Origin: an uncultured Alphaproteobacteria bacterium
GTDB taxonomy: Bacteria > Pseudomonadota > Alphaproteobacteria > Rs-D84
DNA: 64,000 nt
NCBI GenBank assembly: GCA_944389535.1
Contig: CALXMS010000001.1
Span: 167,202 to 231,201 of the forward strand
Direction: 5' to 3'
Both the position numbers and the translations under genes were made by a program. Positions 57,901 through 64,000 of the stretch are shown piece by piece (positions within the stretch are counted from its first letter, which is position 1; every line of letters begins with the position of its first letter). The notes below the pieces were generated by a model. It had not been told where the DNA came from, searched no databases, and saw only the letters and a program-made list of their open reading frames with translations.

Positions 57901-58013
57901 AGTTTGGTTTTATTCAAAGATTTGTGAAAAGTATCGTCTTTACGCCAGAATTCTAGAACCTGATGTTCCAATTCTGGGAAATTAGCCTTTGGGTCTGTTT
58001 TTGGGTATGCCAT
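54987..58013 (-). CDS. ileS: Isoleucyl-tRNA synthetase, long eukaryote-like type
   Basis: A 1008-residue class I synthetase. The HIGH motif is GLPHWGH, followed by a CP1 editing domain (TTTPWTLPAN) and the KMSKS variant KFSKS. A helical anticodon-binding part and a C-terminal extension without the bacterial zinc knuckle follow. Length, GWDCHGLP and the C-terminus match the IleRS2 group found in eukaryotes, Rickettsiales and some other bacteria, which is naturally mupirocin-insensitive. It lies downstream of tRNA-Thr behind a structured leader. A TAAGGAG site precedes its ATG. Confidence 0.96.
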   Translation of the reverse strand: MAYPKTDPKANFPELEHQVLEFWRKDDTFHKSLNKTKLGHPFSFYDGPPFGNGLPHWGHLGVSAIKDMVGRYQTMRGKHVVRELGWDCHGLPAENSVEKKQGKQAKDIVAEQGIDAFCDMCRTDVLTYTKEWEKFIERMGRWVDVGEGYGYKTMDKNYMESMLWTLKSLYEKGLLYKDYSVNPFDWVNGTVVSNSEASQDYRDVVDDAVTVWFELENGDRVLAWTTTPWTLPANSALAVNPNMKYLRMKDSDGAVYVIAESRLKAYEKQFANAEKIGDVVGKDLVGLHYKPLFNYYENTSDLLYQVIPAEYVSDEDGTGIVHIAPAYGADDFWAAKDIDPKFPVILNVDNYGNFTEEVKDWAGENIFEANPKIIQYLRDNGHLVKKEQYKHSYPYSDRSKEKLIYRATDSWYIDVPKIRDMLIANNKKVNWTSAGERFRTWIEGARPWSISRNRFWGTPLPIWEKDGEYKVFGSIKELEDFFGVKVEDLHRPTLDKLTKDGWKRITDVLDCWVESGSMPWASLHYPFENQDKFKATFPADYIIEGQDQTRGWFYSLMVLATALFDKPAFKAVSANGMVVDENKKKFSKSLKNFVNPEEQIEQFGADAIRLFIQGSNFLKAEPVPVDKEGKVFAEPTKTILTPLWNAYHFFTLYANAGNITARDNAVSESALDKYIIAELSELVSVVGNALDEYKPDVAIKEFIRFLDVLNNWYIRRSRERFWDEDQDAFDTLYYVLTTVCRALAPFAPFISDYIYRNLTGSESVHLQSFPDKTEYDHKIVEDMRRVQSVVSVGKQLREQYKLRNRLPLAKLTVAGANLENYANIIRDELNVKHVEFTDDISAVADSFVYLITPKIGARLGGALKEIIPAVKQGKYEISDGKLNVGSYSLNSDEFEKRLTVKDGVTGTALPDNTAVVVLDTEINSELVAEGLANDALRFIQDTRKTMGLDVSDRINMEYSADPALANAIEQHKERIMSEALIKNMSQNTSGEYNTEIEGYNLSISITKA

Positions 58014-58035
58014 ATTGTGTACTCCTTAGCATTAT

Positions 58036-58084
58036 AAAAAACGGGCGCCTATGCGCCCCAGCCACGTGCAGAAGCGCAGTGCTG
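58036..58084 (-). terminator. Terminator/attenuator hairpins ahead of ileS
   Basis: On the minus strand a first hairpin, CAGCAC...GTGGCTG (58084-58059), is followed by a perfect terminator, GGGCGC-ATAG-GCGCCC with six T (58058-58036), only about 25 bases before the ileS start. TGCGC in the first hairpin can instead pair with GCGCA in the terminator's left part, which would disrupt termination. It may simply end tRNA-Thr transcription, but an AT-rich -10-like TATAAA just upstream makes a regulated leader plausible. Confidence 0.7.
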
Positions 58085-58129
58085 AGTTATTTTATAATAA
58101 TTATCATTGCCTTTTTCATATTAAATCTG

Positions 58130-58205
58130 TGGTGCCGGTTATAGGACTTGAACCTACGACCCCCTCATTACGAATGAGATGCTCTACCAGCTGAGCTAAA
58201 CCGGC
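58130..58205 (-). tRNA. tRNA-Thr (CGT)
   Basis: A 76-base cloverleaf with encoded CCA. Acceptor stem GCCGGTT/AACCGGC, anticodon arm CTCAT-TCGTAA-ATGAG type with anticodon CGT, and T-loop GTTCAAGTC. It is transcribed towards ileS. Confidence 0.93.
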
Positions 58206-58332
58206 ATATGCGTGTTATCTTAATATATGTTTCCATGAATTTCCAGTATATTTTATTTATCTTATTTTATTGCTAAATATGAATAAATTCATTAAGATAT
58301 TTATGCATATTTGACTATAAAAAGGGAAAAAA

Positions 58333-58902
58333 ATGAAAAAAATATTTTTAACAACAATTTTAGCAATATTACCAATATCTGCGTTTGCAGAAATAGAATA
58401 TAAAATTATAAAACCAAAATTTTTTGTAGAATATGGTGCCACTATATTATCAAGTAATGGCATAAAAACCAAAGCTAATGATACAGTTGTTTCAGATGTT
58501 GATACGTTAACTTTTAATGCAGGAAATGCATTATTTGTTGGTGGAGATTTTAATGGTGTTCAATTGGGTTTTTCACCATCGTATACAGACCAAGAAGGAA
58601 CATCAGAATTTGATTTGTTATTAAAGTTAGATATACCTTTTATGGAAGGTAATTTTCAACCGTATTTTTCTTTATCTGCTGGGTTGGGTATAATGAGTAT
58701 GGATGATTTAAATATAGATAACGAGCTTAGTTTTGCATATGGTATAGGTGGTGGAGTGAAATATAGTTTCAGTGAAAATATTTATATGAAATTTGGCTTA
58801 GAATATGCAGGAATAAGTTTTTCTACATCAGTTGAAAATGTAGATATTGATTTAACATCTTCTGGATTTGGGCTAACAGCTAATTTTGGATATGTGTTTT
58901 AA
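58333..58902 (+). CDS. Outer-membrane beta-barrel protein
   Basis: A 189-residue protein. The signal peptide ends at A-F-A (about residue 19), then eight or so amphipathic strands follow and the C-terminus is the barrel sequence FGYVF. It looks like the small OmpA/OmpW-like barrels common as porins or adhesins; the exact family is not clear. AAAAGGG precedes the ATG. It stands alone with its own terminator. Confidence 0.72.
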   Translation: MKKIFLTTILAILPISAFAEIEYKIIKPKFFVEYGATILSSNGIKTKANDTVVSDVDTLTFNAGNALFVGGDFNGVQLGFSPSYTDQEGTSEFDLLLKLDIPFMEGNFQPYFSLSAGLGIMSMDDLNIDNELSFAYGIGGGVKYSFSENIYMKFGLEYAGISFSTSVENVDIDLTSSGFGLTANFGYVF

Positions 58903-58903
58903 T

Positions 58904-58933
58904 AAAAAAGGGCGTATCTAGCGCCTTTTTTAT
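58904..58933 (+). terminator. Terminator between the barrel gene and mnmG
   Basis: AAAAAAGG...CCTTTTTT with an inner GCG/CGC-type pairing, placed at converging gene ends. Confidence 0.7.
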
Positions 58934-60586
58934 TTAGTTGTTTCCACATTTAATTTTACGCAAAACTACCATTATTCCTGCAGGTGTCATACCTGGTATT
59001 CTGGATAAGTCCGCTATGTTTTCAGGACGTGTTGCAGTTAGTTTTTCTATTAACTCATTAGTTAACCCCGGCAGATTTTTATATTCAAAATTTACAGGTA
59101 TTTTCATCGCAGCGTCGCGTTTATATGATGCGATTTCGCGTTCGTTTCTTTGAATGTAGCCAGCGTAAAATTTATCGTTTTCTTTTATCTTTTCTGCGCG
59201 AATTGCATATTTTCTATCAAAATCTTCTTCTGTAATAAGCCCCAGTTTTACGGCAATTTTCCCCAGACGTACAATCGCATTATCACTGCGTAATGATAAC
59301 CTGTATTCCGCACGTGATGTAAACATGCGGTATGGTTCATCTACGCCTAGTGTTGTTATATCATCAATTAATACGCCGATCATAGAATTTGTTCTGTCCA
59401 GATTTAATGTATCCTTTCCTAATGCAAATGCAGCGGCATTAGCACCAGCTACAATACCCTGCGCTGCGGCTTCTTCATAACCAGATGTTCCATTAATTTG
59501 ACCTGCAAAGAACAAACCTGAGATATCTTTTGATTCCAAAGTTTCTTTTAACGCACGTGCGTCAATTGCGTCATATTCAATTGCGTAACCATAGCGCACA
59601 ATTTTGGCCTTTGCTAAACCAGGTATTGTACGAATCCATACGTCTTGAATGTCTGCGCCAAAACTTGTTGATATACCGTTCGGGTAAATCAAATTACTGT
59701 TTAAACCTTCTGGTTCTAAGAAAACATGATGGGACAAGTGTTCTGGAAATCGCATAATTTTGTCTTCTAGTGATGGACAATAACGTGGGCCAGTTCCTCG
59801 TATATCACCGTTATACATCGGTGCATTTGAAATGTTTTCGCGAATTATATCGTGCGTGCGCCGGGTCGTATGAGTTATATAGCATACTGCGTCATAATTA
59901 TTATCTGGATTTGGTGCAGAAAACCAATCGTGTGGATTGTCGCCTGGTTGCAGTTCGCATACAGAAAAATCTATTGATGTTTTATCTATACGTGCCGGTG
60001 TTCCCGTTTTTAAGCGCATTATGTTAAACCCAGCATCTGATAAGATACAAGAAATATTTCTATCTGGTGCTTGGTATTCGCCGCTATCAGTTATACGTCC
60101 TGAAGGAACTTTTTCGTCACCTCTTGTTACCAAACCATGTAAAAAAGTTCCTGTTGTTAAAATGAGGGCTTTTGCAGAATATTTATTGTTTACAACTTTA
60201 TTTGCTATATCTAAATTTTCAACAGTTTCAAAAAGAACAGTTAGATTTTTATAATTTTTCAGAATTTTTACTATTTCGTTGTGGTAAAGTGAACGATCTA
60301 TTTGTGCGCGTAACGCTTGCGTTGCGGCACCGTGGGACGCATTCAAAGTACGGAAATGAATACCAGATGCATCTGCAGCTATGCTCATGACGCCGCCCAA
60401 TGCGTCAATTTCTGCAACCATTTGTGATTTGCCGGGACCACCAATACTTGGGTTACAAGACATTGCCCCTAAGTCCATTTCGCACTGGGTAAGCAACAAA
60501 GTACGTGCACCACGTCGAGAAGACGCTGTTGCAGCCTCTACCCCGGCGTGACCACCACCAATAACGATTACATCGAATTCTGTCAT
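58934..60586 (-). CDS. mnmG: tRNA uridine 5-carboxymethylaminomethyl modification enzyme MnmG
   Basis: A 550-residue FAD protein. The Rossmann loop [12 protein letters not shown] is at the N-terminus, then [14 protein letters not shown] and the GidA signatures [11 protein letters not shown] and [16 protein letters not shown]. With MnmE it modifies wobble U34. It is shorter than the 620-630 residues usual, with a reduced C-terminal region. mnmE is not adjacent. Confidence 0.95.
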   Translation of the reverse strand: MTEFDVIVIGGGHAGVEAATASSRRGARTLLLTQCEMDLGAMSCNPSIGGPGKSQMVAEIDALGGVMSIAADASGIHFRTLNASHGAATQALRAQIDRSLYHNEIVKILKNYKNLTVLFETVENLDIANKVVNNKYSAKALILTTGTFLHGLVTRGDEKVPSGRITDSGEYQAPDRNISCILSDAGFNIMRLKTGTPARIDKTSIDFSVCELQPGDNPHDWFSAPNPDNNYDAVCYITHTTRRTHDIIRENISNAPMYNGDIRGTGPRYCPSLEDKIMRFPEHLSHHVFLEPEGLNSNLIYPNGISTSFGADIQDVWIRTIPGLAKAKIVRYGYAIEYDAIDARALKETLESKDISGLFFAGQINGTSGYEEAAAQGIVAGANAAAFALGKDTLNLDRTNSMIGVLIDDITTLGVDEPYRMFTSRAEYRLSLRSDNAIVRLGKIAVKLGLITEEDFDRKYAIRAEKIKENDKFYAGYIQRNEREIASYKRDAAMKIPVNFEYKNLPGLTNELIEKLTATRPENIADLSRIPGMTPAGIMVVLRKIKCGNN

Positions 60587-60601
60587 TTTATATTAGTTAT
60601 A

Positions 60602-61330
60602 TTAGAAACGCCCCATGCCACCGTTTATATGTAATACCTGACCGTTTATATAAGAAGCTTCATCTGAGGCCAAGAATACACATGCGTTTGCAATGTCTTC
60701 TGGTTCACCAAAGCGTCCAGCCGGGATTTGTGCTAAGTATGATTTTTTTAATTCATCAGACAAAACATCTGTCATAGGTGTTTTAATAAAACCAGGAGCA
60801 ATGCAGTTAGCCGTAATACCACGGGAACCTACTTCTGCAGCAATGGACTTAGTCATTGCAATCATACCGCCTTTTGAGGCAGCATAATTTGCCTGTCCTG
60901 GTCCACCGATTGTACCGATTATAGATGCCATGTTAATTATACGACCAAAGCGGTTTTTCATCATCGGCATAATGACAGCGCGACACATTTTAAAGCATGA
61001 ACGTAAGTTAGTGTTTATAACATCTTCAAATTGGTCGTCAGTCATACGCATTAACAAAGTATCTTTTGTGATACCAGCGTTGTTAACGACAATATCTATT
61101 TTACCGGCCGTATCAATTGTTGATTGAACCAAATCAATTGCACCGTTGTCAGACGCTAAATCAATCGGAATTTTAATATATGAGTTGTCAAATTGAGCGT
61201 CTAGTTTATCTATACTGCGACCAGACACAACGACAGTTGCTCCCGCTTCTTTCATTTTTCTTGCGATTGCACCACCTATACCACCTGTTGCACCTGTGAT
61301 TAATGCTACTTTACCTGTTAAATTAAACAT
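60602..61330 (-). CDS. fabG: 3-oxoacyl-ACP reductase
   Basis: A 242-residue short-chain dehydrogenase. It has TGATGGIGGAIA cofactor loop, NNAG at about 88-91 and the catalytic Ser-Tyr-Lys with YAASKGG. It reduces beta-ketoacyl-ACP in fatty acid synthesis. It is 2 bp from fabD, supporting FabG over other SDR roles. Confidence 0.93.
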   Translation of the reverse strand: MFNLTGKVALITGATGGIGGAIARKMKEAGATVVVSGRSIDKLDAQFDNSYIKIPIDLASDNGAIDLVQSTIDTAGKIDIVVNNAGITKDTLLMRMTDDQFEDVINTNLRSCFKMCRAVIMPMMKNRFGRIINMASIIGTIGGPGQANYAASKGGMIAMTKSIAAEVGSRGITANCIAPGFIKTPMTDVLSDELKKSYLAQIPAGRFGEPEDIANACVFLASDEASYINGQVLHINGGMGRF

Positions 61331-61332
61331 TT

Positions 61333-62208
61333 TTATATCTCCAATTTTTTAGATGTCATATCTGAGCAAATGCGCCCAGTTAAACCAGTTAAAACGTTGC
61401 CTGGTCCAACTTCAATTGTTTCTGTAATGCCAAGTTCGTGCATTTTTAGAACAGATTCACGCCAGTGAACGCCATGTGTAATTTGGTATACCAAAGCCTC
61501 TTTTATTTCTGCTGGATCAGACATAGGAGCCGCAGTTTTATTAGATATTAAAATTGCTTTTGGCGTTTTGATTTCTATACTTTCTAACGCTGCGCGCATT
61601 TCGTCTGCGGCTGGTGCTTGAATGCGACAATGTACTGGTACAGATAACGCTAATGGCATAGCTCGTTTTGCACCAGATTCTTTTGCCAATGCCATAGTTT
61701 TTTCTACGACATCTTTTGCACCAGATATAACTACCTGTCCGGGTGAATTATCATTCGCAACATCACAGTCTGTCTGTGTGCAAATTTCACGTATTTTCTC
61801 AATATCTAGACCTAATATAACGGCTGTTAATCCTTCGCCGACGGGAACAGCTCGTTGCATGGCGTCACCGCGTAAACGTAACAATCTGGCGGTATCCGCT
61901 AAAGACAAAGCACCAGCTGCGCATAATGCAGTATATTCACCCAAACTGTGTCCGGCAACGTATTCTGTTAATTGTACGCCACTTGCGCGTAACATAGCTA
62001 TCGATACTGCCATAATTGCCGGTTGAACATTTGTTGTTAAAGTAAGGTCTTCCATCGGACCGTTAAATATAATATCAGATAGTTTTTGATTCAACGCATC
62101 ATCAACCTCATCAAATACGGCGCGTGCGTCAGGATTGTTTTCATATAAGTCTTTTCCCATCCCAACGGTTTGCGAACCTTGACCGGGGAAAACAAGTATA
62201 GATGCCAT
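61333..62208 (-). CDS. fabD: Malonyl-CoA:ACP transacylase
   Basis: A 291-residue protein starting MASILVFPGQGSQ, with the catalytic GHSLGEY serine motif and a C-terminal VGPGNVLTGL. It loads malonyl onto ACP. The start at 62208 is chosen because GGAG lies six bases upstream; an in-frame ATG at 62253 lacks such a site. fabG follows. Confidence 0.95.
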   Translation of the reverse strand: MASILVFPGQGSQTVGMGKDLYENNPDARAVFDEVDDALNQKLSDIIFNGPMEDLTLTTNVQPAIMAVSIAMLRASGVQLTEYVAGHSLGEYTALCAAGALSLADTARLLRLRGDAMQRAVPVGEGLTAVILGLDIEKIREICTQTDCDVANDNSPGQVVISGAKDVVEKTMALAKESGAKRAMPLALSVPVHCRIQAPAADEMRAALESIEIKTPKAILISNKTAAPMSDPAEIKEALVYQITHGVHWRESVLKMHELGITETIEVGPGNVLTGLTGRICSDMTSKKLEI

Positions 62209-62264
62209 ATAAACTCCTTTAAACTTGAGTTCATTATAGAATTGAAAACCCACAATCGCAAATA

Positions 62265-62837
62265 TTATCTGACGGGAACTGTTTTAGATATTGTTTCGCC
62301 CTTTTCATTCGTTTCTTTGCGAATAGAAAATTCACAACCACAATAATTTTGGCGATAAAAGTTAAATTCATGACCTATTTTTTGACGTAAAGCCTCATCC
62401 CAGTTTATTGGAATATATTGAGTACCAAGTGCCGATGTGCCCGCACGATCAACTTGAGACTGGTCCTTGTGACGAGATACCCCAAACACAGATGTAATCG
62501 CATCATAACCGCGTTCTTGGGCCCATTTTTTTGCATATTCAAATCTAAACTGAAAACATTTACTGCAACGTGAACCGCGTTCTGGTTCTGATTCCAAACC
62601 TTTTATAGCGTTGCGCCATTCGTCGTGATTATATTCACCAATGGCATACTTTACGCCAAGTTTTTCACAATATTTAATTTGTTCGTAAAGTCTTTTATCA
62701 TATTCAGCAGCAGGGAAAATGTTTGGGTTAAAGAATAACACTATAAAATCTTCTACGCCAGATATTGCACCTTCTGCTAGTTGTTTTATTGCGCCTGCAC
62801 TGCACGGCGCGCAACAAGACATAAGAACTAACTTCAT
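62265..62837 (-). CDS. queH: Epoxyqueuosine reductase QueH
   Basis: A 190-residue DUF208 protein. Paired cysteines CC (8-9) and the later GSRCSKCF and YCGCEFS clusters are the Fe-S and metal ligands of QueH, which performs the last step of queuosine synthesis and replaces QueG. Upstream is a small Cys-containing protein; fabD is downstream. Confidence 0.93.
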   Translation of the reverse strand: MKLVLMSCCAPCSAGAIKQLAEGAISGVEDFIVLFFNPNIFPAAEYDKRLYEQIKYCEKLGVKYAIGEYNHDEWRNAIKGLESEPERGSRCSKCFQFRFEYAKKWAQERGYDAITSVFGVSRHKDQSQVDRAGTSALGTQYIPINWDEALRQKIGHEFNFYRQNYCGCEFSIRKETNEKGETISKTVPVR

Positions 62838-62838
62838 A

Positions 62839-63105
62839 TTATCTAGTAAATTTATAACTACGCAATCTTATTGCGCGTTTTACTACTGTTATGGCTTTGT
62901 TGTAATCTTTTGTATTTATTTGTATAACGTCATATTCGTTCAAAGTAGTATTCGGTAATCTTTGTTGTATATATTCGTATACTTTGCAATTGTCCATTTG
63001 ATTGCAGTTCATAAAATTACGACATTCCACACACGTCATTCTATCTACAAATACAGTTTGGTTATCATTTGAAATAACTATGTCTATTTTTTTATTAAAT
63101 ATCAT
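62839..63105 (-). CDS. Small Cys-containing hypothetical protein
   Basis: An 88-residue basic protein, not recognised. MTCVECRNFMNCNQMDNC near residues 23-40 clusters four cysteines (spacing C-x2-C-x5-C-x4-C), which could bind a metal. It lies 1 bp before queH and 10 bp after metG, so it is in the same transcription unit. Confidence 0.6.
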   Translation of the reverse strand: MIFNKKIDIVISNDNQTVFVDRMTCVECRNFMNCNQMDNCKVYEYIQQRLPNTTLNEYDVIQINTKDYNKAITVVKRAIRLRSYKFTR

Positions 63106-63115
63106 TTTTTACCTT

Positions 63116-64000
63116 TTATATAACTTTACCTATTTGTACATCTGGGTCTAATTCCACTATATCATTAGAATTTTCACCCTGCCCCAATTCAGCAGCACTG
63201 CACATCATACCATAAGATTCTATACTTGCAACTGTTCTTTGCATTATAGGTTTTTTCGCCCCGGGTAATACACAACCTATGGGAGCAAGTACCCCAATCA
63301 GACCTATACGAACATTTGGTGCGCCACATACAATTTGTAATTCATGATTTGTACCGTCATCAACCGTTAAAATATGCAGATTTTCTTGGGTTGGATGACT
63401 TTTTATTGCGACGATTTTTGCAGCAATTGGTTTTGGTGCGTCATCCAACTTTGGCACGTACTTTTCTTTCAGCGCTGCAATGGTTTCTTCATCTATACGT
63501 GTGAACAAGTTTTCTGGAACAGTAAATTCGGTACCGTCCGCTATACGTGACGTATAAGTTTCTGGCCATGACAGGTTTAAATCTGCGCTAAAGATTTTTC
63601 TGATTTTTTCTGCGGTGTCTGGAATAAAAGGAGCAGATGCACGTGCATATAAATCTATCAGTTGAAAGCATTGATTTAATACAGCACCGGCCGCATCTGT
63701 TTTACCGCCTTTAACCAATGCCCATGGTTCTTTAATGGTCATAAATTCATTACCAAGTGCGTATAAAGAACGCAACGCAACAACGGCTGCACGGAATTCA
63801 CAAGCATCCAACGCAGTTGTCAGTTCAGATAACTTTTCGTTAATCTGTGTGATTAAATTATCATCAGCAGAACCTGCCTTTGGAACCTGCAAACCAAAGT
63901 TTTTTTCTGTCAGTTTGCAAACGCGTGAAACAAAGTTCCCCAACATACCGTTTAGGTCTTTATTTACGATATCGGCAAAGCGAGAGAAGGTAAAGTCGGT
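63116..64000 (-). CDS. metG: Methionyl-tRNA synthetase, C-terminal part (5' part outside window)
   Basis: The frame is open through the window edge; the 295 visible residues start within the catalytic/anticodon region (DFTFSRFADIVNKDLNGMLGNFVSRV, typical of MetG helices). The anticodon-binding helix bundle follows, and the last 110 residues are an OB-fold tRNA-binding domain (IVCGAPNVRIGLIG ... GMMCSAAELG). That domain carries the CGAPNV and GMMCS signatures usual in PheT rather than the usual MetG tail. The gene heads the run that includes queH and fabD. Confidence 0.88.
   Translation of the reverse strand, partial: TDFTFSRFADIVNKDLNGMLGNFVSRVCKLTEKNFGLQVPKAGSADDNLITQINEKLSELTTALDACEFRAAVVALRSLYALGNEFMTIKEPWALVKGGKTDAAGAVLNQCFQLIDLYARASAPFIPDTAEKIRKIFSADLNLSWPETYTSRIADGTEFTVPENLFTRIDEETIAALKEKYVPKLDDAPKPIAAKIVAIKSHPTQENLHILTVDDGTNHELQIVCGAPNVRIGLIGVLAPIGCVLPGAKKPIMQRTVASIESYGMMCSAAELGQGENSNDIVELDPDVQIGKVI

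Overview
The window is AT-rich bacterial chromosome with densely packed genes in short same-strand runs. Gene content (FtsQ/FtsA, GyrB, MnmG, MreC/MreD/PBP2/RodA, LpxC/LpxK, a eukaryote-like long IleRS, VirB3/VirB4, a YchF-type GTPase, QueH) points to a Gram-negative, rod-shaped alphaproteobacterium. It could be a relative of the Rickettsiales or one of the AT-rich uncultured gut/host-associated alphaproteobacterial orders. That assignment is inference from protein style, not from a search.

Layout. 1-1446 (minus): a cut-off secretin-like lipoprotein gene and a small partner. 1523-4433 (plus): a lipoprotein, ftsQ, and one unbroken gene encoding FtsA joined to a full ribulose-phosphate 3-epimerase. 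4589-6989 (minus): tsaE and uvrB. 7036-9510 (plus): an AsmA-like protein. 10003-14724 (minus): a surface lipoprotein with a frameshift right after its lipobox, its likely Slam exporter, then aspS preceded by an exact 14-base T-box motif. 14849-15073: two tRNA genes. 15220-20553: a PagL-like lipid A deacylase, ung with a HhH glycosylase, gyrB, and a RusA-like protein. 20582-25269 (minus): a PilO2-PilP-PilQ(ATPase)-PilR block of an R64-type thin pilus; the secretin at 1-1101 probably belongs to the same machine. 25386-28526 (minus): a lipoprotein and a lipid A block (lpxC, lpxK, DUF374 acyltransferase).

28674-35673 is the accessory region. An element has entered the 3' part of the initiator tRNA gene: 48 bp of the tRNA is repeated at 35457-35504, and a further 20-25 bp fragment lies at 35654-35678. 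The element carries a tyrosine integrase, an excisionase-like protein, a replication-type HTH protein, a RhuM family protein and a lipoprotein. It also carries a reverse transcriptase (RT) module: a 96-residue protein overlapping the RT by ATGA, a perfect 158-bp direct repeat of the middle of the small gene, and a strongly structured noncoding stretch after the RT. This module is the best candidate for an undescribed system.

35714-39413 (minus): virB3, virB4, a secreted HExxH protein and a lipoprotein. 39734-41714: a small L36 gene, a short SufD-like protein and ychF. 41737-49815 (minus): dnaG, topA and the rod-shape genes rodA, mrdA, mreD, mreC. 49955-53888 (plus): rpmI, rplT, pheS, pheT. 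53917-58205 (minus): nth, a small membrane protein, ileS with two leader hairpins, and tRNA-Thr. 58333-58902: an outer-membrane barrel. 58934-64000 (minus): mnmG, fabG, fabD, queH, a small Cys-rich protein and the 3' part of metG.
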